A stretch of 64,000 nucleotides of DNA from a virus, in IMG/VR virus record IMGVR_UViG_3300025120_000034, positions 1-64,000 of that record; one strand, written 5' to 3'. The notes under the pieces were generated by a model, which did not search any database, was not told the origin of the DNA, and saw nothing but the letters and a program-made list of their open reading frames with translations. Made by a program: the position numbers and the translations under genes. This document shows, one piece after another, positions 60,204-64,000 of the stretch. Positions within the stretch are counted from its first letter, which is position 1; every line of letters starts with the position of its first letter.

Positions 60204-60214
60204 CAACGTATTTA

Positions 60215-60805
60215 TTAGGTCACCCCGAAGTACAGGTTATCAGCATCGTCCGCATACATACCCCCCTCGAAAGCTGTAGGGGCATCGGCAGTGTGATCGA
60301 ACTGCTTAAACTGTACAAGACCGTCTAGATTTATCTTTCCAGTAGATGCTGGGGATGGAGTAAACTTTATCGTTTGATCTGTTGTAGCCTCTATCTTAAA
60401 CACAGACCCTGTAGAGGACATCTCCACAGAGTTGTTAAATTCAATTTTGTCGCTTTCGCCAAGCTCAATATCGAAATTGTTTGTTTGAAGGTTAGCCCCT
60501 AGCTGAGGAGATAAGTCTTCTACTATGTTTTGCAAACCACCACCAATAATGGTTGCTAGGTCTGTCCACCCTGTGGCTTTTGTAGCAATGTTGTTCTCAT
60601 CCACTAAGAGGTAAAACTTAGAGTCACCCTGGTGGTAGACTATAGTAACGTACTCCTTGAGCTGATCGCTTACAGACGTAAGACCAGTTAAACCAGCGTC
60701 GTTAGCAACCACCCTGACACCGCCTCTAACGAAGTTAGAATCAACAAAAGCTTTTGCTGAGTTGTTATGGCCGTATTCGCCCGCCCTTCCTAGTTGTACT
60801 GGCAT
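60215..60805 (-). CDS. genome-B orthologue of the 2942-3484 protein
   Basis: 196 aa. MPVQLGRAGEYGHNNSAKAF at the start, the conserved GGGLQNIVEDLSPQLGANLQ block in the middle and the ADDADNLYFGVT end. It occupies the same place as the A gene between the collagen-like gene and a fibre gene. Appendage component by context. Confidence 0.68.
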   Translation of the reverse strand: MPVQLGRAGEYGHNNSAKAFVDSNFVRGGVRVVANDAGLTGLTSVSDQLKEYVTIVYHQGDSKFYLLVDENNIATKATGWTDLATIIGGGLQNIVEDLSPQLGANLQTNNFDIELGESDKIEFNNSVEMSSTGSVFKIEATTDQTIKFTPSPASTGKINLDGLVQFKQFDHTADAPTAFEGGMYADDADNLYFGVT

Positions 60806-60809
60806 GAGT

Positions 60810-62486
60810 TTATGAAATGCTTAGGAATTGGTTATTCAGTGCGTTTGTAGAATCACTTCTGTAAACGGTATAAGTACTGGAAACTCCATACCTGTTTTCA
60901 AGCGTATAGGTACCAAGATCATTGAAAGCCCCAAGAGTGGGAGATACACCGTCCAAGTTCATTGTAGATATGTGATTATTACCTGGGTAGAATATATACA
61001 TAAACTTATTGCTCGTTTGAATAGTGTATGTATTCGTATTCCCTATGCTTGAAGGATAAGACCCTGTTTTTATCTCTCTTTCATTGTTGCCGCTGTCGTC
61101 ACCACCAAACGCTGCATAAACAGTTTGAACGGCGTTCTGGGAAGATCCAGTAGTCAATGCTGTTGTGTCGAAACACACCTGATAAGAGTAGTAGTAGTTT
61201 ATGTTAGAAAAGTCACTAGAGGTGTCAGACCCGTAAGTGCTGTCAACAACAACTCTATATCTATGGGGTGTGGCCTCCGCCGTTAAATCAGTAGATCCGT
61301 CTGTAGCAACAGTAATTGAATCCGTGTTTATAGCGAGCGAGATATTATTCTCAGTGGAACCATTTCCTAAAGAGCTGAGATCCGTAGTAGAGTCTGGAGT
61401 TGTTATCTCCCTGTAATTGCTTCCTACTTCAAATTGAACAACAGAGTCAATTAGCGGATCATAAAGCTCATCCCTTCTCACGTCATAACGAAGAGTAGAC
61501 TGAACATCACCATACTCCCTGGTTGTAGAGGTTGTGCCTGTTGCAGCAGAAATGGTTGAATTGCTCCTAGTTATTTGCTTGTCGCTAATAAGAGGCGAGT
61601 CAAAACTATTGGCTGTTGTGAATTCGTTTGCTGTCTGTTCAGTTGTACCGCTGGTGCTGTCCGTTACCCTAAGTCGAAAATGGAATACGTTGTTGCTAGC
61701 CCAGGCCTCTCCAGTGCTATAGACCTTTGAGAGATTCGAGGCCCCAAAAGTAACCTCAGAGGATGTGTACGATTGAACCGTTGTCCATGATCCAGTAGGG
61801 GTTGACTGAGTATTAGCAAGTTGGTACTCAAGTACAGCGGTTCCCGTAGCGCCTTGGTTGGCGATGCCAAAGTTTATAGAAGATACAGTTACAGAAGATG
61901 CGCTTGAAGGGTGCTGCCAATCAGGTCCAGAAAGGCTAAAGCTAGGGGTTGGGTTAATGGCGTCCGTAAACGCATCAACTAAAAGTTCTGAAGCTGTCTT
62001 TCCATTAGCGGGAATGGTGTCTCCGTTTTTGTATTTCCCAAAAGTTTTCACGACCCCTGAAACGGTGGGCATGTTTGCCACATAGTTCTGAGTAAAAGTC
62101 AATTGGCCTCCGTCCGCTCCGTCTGCTCCAGCGGCTCCATCAGCACCAGCAGGACCAGCAGGTCCCTGAGCACCATCAGCTCCAGCGGCTCCAGCAGGCC
62201 CCTGAGCGCCTTGAGCTCCGTCAGATCCAGCAGCCCCAGCAGCCCCAGCAGCCCCAGCAGGACCAGCAGGACCTTGAGGTCCTTGAGCGCCAGTAGGCCC
62301 TTGAGCGCCAGTTGCTCCAGCAGGTCCAGCGCCAATAGCTCCAGCTACAGAAATGTTATTATTTGCAGCCTGATTTAAAACTACGACCTTAGTGTCAGTG
62401 CCTCCCTTTACGACAGATACTTTAATGATATCTCCGTTCTCACTAGATATCTTTATGCTTTTTGGTTGTTCTACACTTATCGGCAT
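60810..62486 (-). CDS. genome-B collagen-like appendage protein (no cupredoxin)
   Basis: 558 aa. The conserved anchor MPISVEQPKSIKISSENGDI is followed by a collagen-like run (residues ~52-135, GPAGPAGADGAAGADGADGG) and Ig-like beta segments (VTVSSINFGIANQGATGTAV, FHFRLRVTDSTSGTTEQTAN). Compared with 3486-5672 it lacks the copper-type domain: the collagen run passes straight to QLTFTQNYVANMPTVSG. Likely a trimeric fibre or whisker. Confidence 0.72.
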   Translation of the reverse strand: MPISVEQPKSIKISSENGDIIKVSVVKGGTDTKVVVLNQAANNNISVAGAIGAGPAGATGAQGPTGAQGPQGPAGPAGAAGAAGAAGSDGAQGAQGPAGAAGADGAQGPAGPAGADGAAGADGADGGQLTFTQNYVANMPTVSGVVKTFGKYKNGDTIPANGKTASELLVDAFTDAINPTPSFSLSGPDWQHPSSASSVTVSSINFGIANQGATGTAVLEYQLANTQSTPTGSWTTVQSYTSSEVTFGASNLSKVYSTGEAWASNNVFHFRLRVTDSTSGTTEQTANEFTTANSFDSPLISDKQITRSNSTISAATGTTSTTREYGDVQSTLRYDVRRDELYDPLIDSVVQFEVGSNYREITTPDSTTDLSSLGNGSTENNISLAINTDSITVATDGSTDLTAEATPHRYRVVVDSTYGSDTSSDFSNINYYYSYQVCFDTTALTTGSSQNAVQTVYAAFGGDDSGNNEREIKTGSYPSSIGNTNTYTIQTSNKFMYIFYPGNNHISTMNLDGVSPTLGAFNDLGTYTLENRYGVSSTYTVYRSDSTNALNNQFLSIS

Positions 62487-62495
62487 AATAATATC

Positions 62496-62888
62496 TTAAG
62501 CTGTTTCTGACACGTCTTCAATAACTCTTACCGTTCCGTAGATTAAAGTGGTTACAACTGCTCCTGACTTCTGTTCGACATCATAAGCATAGAGTCCAGA
62601 TGGCATCGTCTTCATTGTGGTCGCGGCCAAGGTGAGATCAATGTACTTTGCGGTAACGTCGTCAGAATCTGCCGTTACCTCCATCACGAATTGCACAACA
62701 GGGTCGGAGGTGTTAGCCACTGGGGTGCCCGTGTCGGAATTTCTTACCTCCATCAAAAAAACATCTCCAGCGGTAAAACCAACAGTATCGTCAGCATTGG
62801 TTATATTAAGTCTCAAGGAAAAAGTGTCACCTTTCCTGCAAGTGATGTCAACCCTTTCAGATGTATCTAAGTTTATTTTTGTAGCCAT
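62496..62888 (-). CDS. genome-B orthologue of the 5682-6110 structural protein
   Basis: 130 aa: MATKINLDTSERVDITCRKG, then GDVFLMEVRNSDTGTPVANT, ending AYDVEQKSGAVVTTLIYGTV. Strong similarity to the A protein along its length apart from a shorter central loop. It sits between the portal and the collagen-like gene, as in A. Probably an adaptor of the appendage. Confidence 0.7.
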   Translation of the reverse strand: MATKINLDTSERVDITCRKGDTFSLRLNITNADDTVGFTAGDVFLMEVRNSDTGTPVANTSDPVVQFVMEVTADSDDVTAKYIDLTLAATTMKTMPSGLYAYDVEQKSGAVVTTLIYGTVRVIEDVSETA

Positions 62889-62889
62889 C

Positions 62890-64000
62890 TTATTCGTTGA
62901 TTATTTGTGGTGTTTCATCCCCCTGTCTTTGAGCAATAAGCTTACTCTGCTCAGCAGACTGCTTCTTAACTCTATCGTCTTTTCGATCCTCTTTAAGGAC
63001 TTCAAGCTTTTCTTTAAAGTTGTCGTCAGTTTCTTTAAACCCAAGGGTTGCCTTAGCTTTAATGATTTCGATCTCCTTCCTGAACCCGTGTTTTACCTCT
63101 TCTAGTTGAGCCTCTAGCTGAGCCTTAAGCTGCATCTCTTGGGATTTTAGCTGGGCCTCCATTTGCATTTCTTGCTGTCTAGCCTGAGAAGCAGCCTGTG
63201 CTGATTGCTGCTGAACCTGAGCTTGCTGCTGAGAGTTCTGTTGGGCCATCTGCTGGTTGCTAGCCATTCGCTTCTTTCTTCTAACGATTAAAAGCCTTTC
63301 AGCCTGGTTTACGTCCCTAAGCTGTCGTATAGCAAGGGCGTCCTCAAGGTCTATCTCTTTTTGAGACAAGGCTATCTGTATGTTCTGCTCCAAGAACTGC
63401 CTTTCGTTTTCCTCCATCTCCTTCACAACCTTGACGCCGAAATTAAACATCGACAGGTTCCTGAAGGAAGACAAAACTTTCATGTTCTCCTTACCGACAG
63501 CATTCTCATACATAGAATAGAGAATAGAATCTGGATGAATAACCTGCAAGCACTTTACCACATCGCTACAAACCTTCTTGTACAAAACCATAGAGGAATT
63601 CGTGATGTCATATATAGCGTTGTTTGCAGCGGCAAGAGCTTGTTGCCTGACGCCTACAAGGGCGTCACCCTTAGGTGAAGAGGCGTCCATAACCTCGTTG
63701 ATTCCTGTGGAGTCTCGGATCATCCTGAGGTAGTGGTTATATAAACCAGTTAGCTCGTTGATATTACGAATGCTGTTGCCGATCTCCCGAATAGGGGGAT
63801 TTTGAAAGCCTCCTTCTGGGTTCTTGCTTCTATAGTAGAACACACCCGTCTGCTCGTATATGTCGTGCAGCTCAAGCGGCTGAAGCTCTCCACCCTTTCC
63901 TAGCTGTACGTTTTCCAGCCCCTCAATATCAATGATGATACCGTCTGGCTTTGCCTTCGCTACAGCCTGTTGAATCTTTAAGTGAGTAAGCTGAAGTTGA
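62890..64000 (-). CDS. genome-B portal protein, 5' end beyond the window
   Basis: The C-terminal ~369 residues of a second portal gene; the frame stays open to the last base, beginning QLQLTHLKIQQAVAKAKPDG. The core LRMIRDSTGINEVMDAS is identical to that of the 6103-8556 portal, and the Gln/Ala-rich coil at the end is also shared in style. Around 70% identity overall by eye. A phage needs one portal, so two diverged copies indicate two genomes joined in one contig. Confidence 0.8.
   Translation of the reverse strand, partial: QLQLTHLKIQQAVAKAKPDGIIIDIEGLENVQLGKGGELQPLELHDIYEQTGVFYYRSKNPEGGFQNPPIREIGNSIRNINELTGLYNHYLRMIRDSTGINEVMDASSPKGDALVGVRQQALAAANNAIYDITNSSMVLYKKVCSDVVKCLQVIHPDSILYSMYENAVGKENMKVLSSFRNLSMFNFGVKVVKEMEENERQFLEQNIQIALSQKEIDLEDALAIRQLRDVNQAERLLIVRRKKRMASNQQMAQQNSQQQAQVQQQSAQAASQARQQEMQMEAQLKSQEMQLKAQLEAQLEEVKHGFRKEIEIIKAKATLGFKETDDNFKEKLEVLKEDRKDDRVKKQSAEQSKLIAQRQGDETPQIINE

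Noticed and set aside
56200-64000. Recent gene duplication inside one phage
   Set aside because: Divergence of portal and small genes, different GATC content and the exact 127-bp joint fit two genomes better than one duplicated genome.
1-64000. Integrase, transposase, insertion sequence or attachment site
   Set aside because: I looked for recombinase motifs, IS-like inverted ends and tRNA-embedded direct repeats and saw none; the phage appears strictly lytic.

Overview
The window holds a tailed bacteriophage, most likely a lytic podovirus of a marine or aquatic Bacteroidetes (Flavobacteriia) host. Evidence for the host: AT-rich DNA, promoters of the Bacteroidetes type (TAnnTTTG -7 element, sometimes with TTG 17-18 bp upstream), a VirE/BT4734-type primase-helicase, and an M43 protease with dockerin-like repeats. 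The portal, the 1754-aa 'KLVPQYLNKDEDERL' protein, the ring-like proteins and the capsid block resemble the virion module of crAss-like podoviruses, although the unit genome is only about 56 kb. No integrase, repressor, DNA polymerase or RNA polymerase was recognised.

Layout: (1) 1-16.9 kb, mostly minus strand: fibre and collagen-like appendage genes, portal, large terminase, zinc ribbon, coiled-coil candidate small terminase, GroES-like protein, small virion/accessory genes and a lytic transglycosylase. Two plus-strand genes interrupt this (13.2 and 14.2 kb). (2) 16.88-17.60 kb: gene-free divergent control region and origin candidate. (3) 17.6-29.8 kb, plus strand: many small early genes, an ArdC antirestriction protein, an annealing protein plus exonuclease pair, a tRNA-Arg inside a structured noncoding block, primase-helicase, nucleases and two DnaA-domain-IV-like proteins. 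(4) 29.8-55.3 kb, minus strand, read from the high end: scaffold, capsid, ring proteins, stabilisation protein, ejection proteins including a 3322-aa polyvalent protein, DUF5675 lysis protein, holin, secreted metalloprotease. (5) 55.3-64.0 kb: the fibre-to-portal block again, in a clearly diverged version.

Bases 1-127 are exactly repeated at 55920-56046 and the copies then diverge. This is what a circular assembly graph of a 55,919-bp genome (A) gives when the contig passes its own start and continues into a related genome (B). In support, I found no GATC anywhere in 1-56990, where about 200 are expected, but about 23 in the last 7 kb. A appears to have purged GATC, presumably under restriction, while B has not.

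Expression: minus-strand units start at host-like TAnnTTTG promoters. In six cases this element ends exactly 4 nt before the ATG, which predicts leaderless mRNAs. The plus-strand early genes instead share a repeated CACAATAA...CGTT...TATAGA element. The structural and lysis blocks run head to tail with frequent start/stop overlaps. Coordinates of starts moved from the longest possible frame are explained in each entry.
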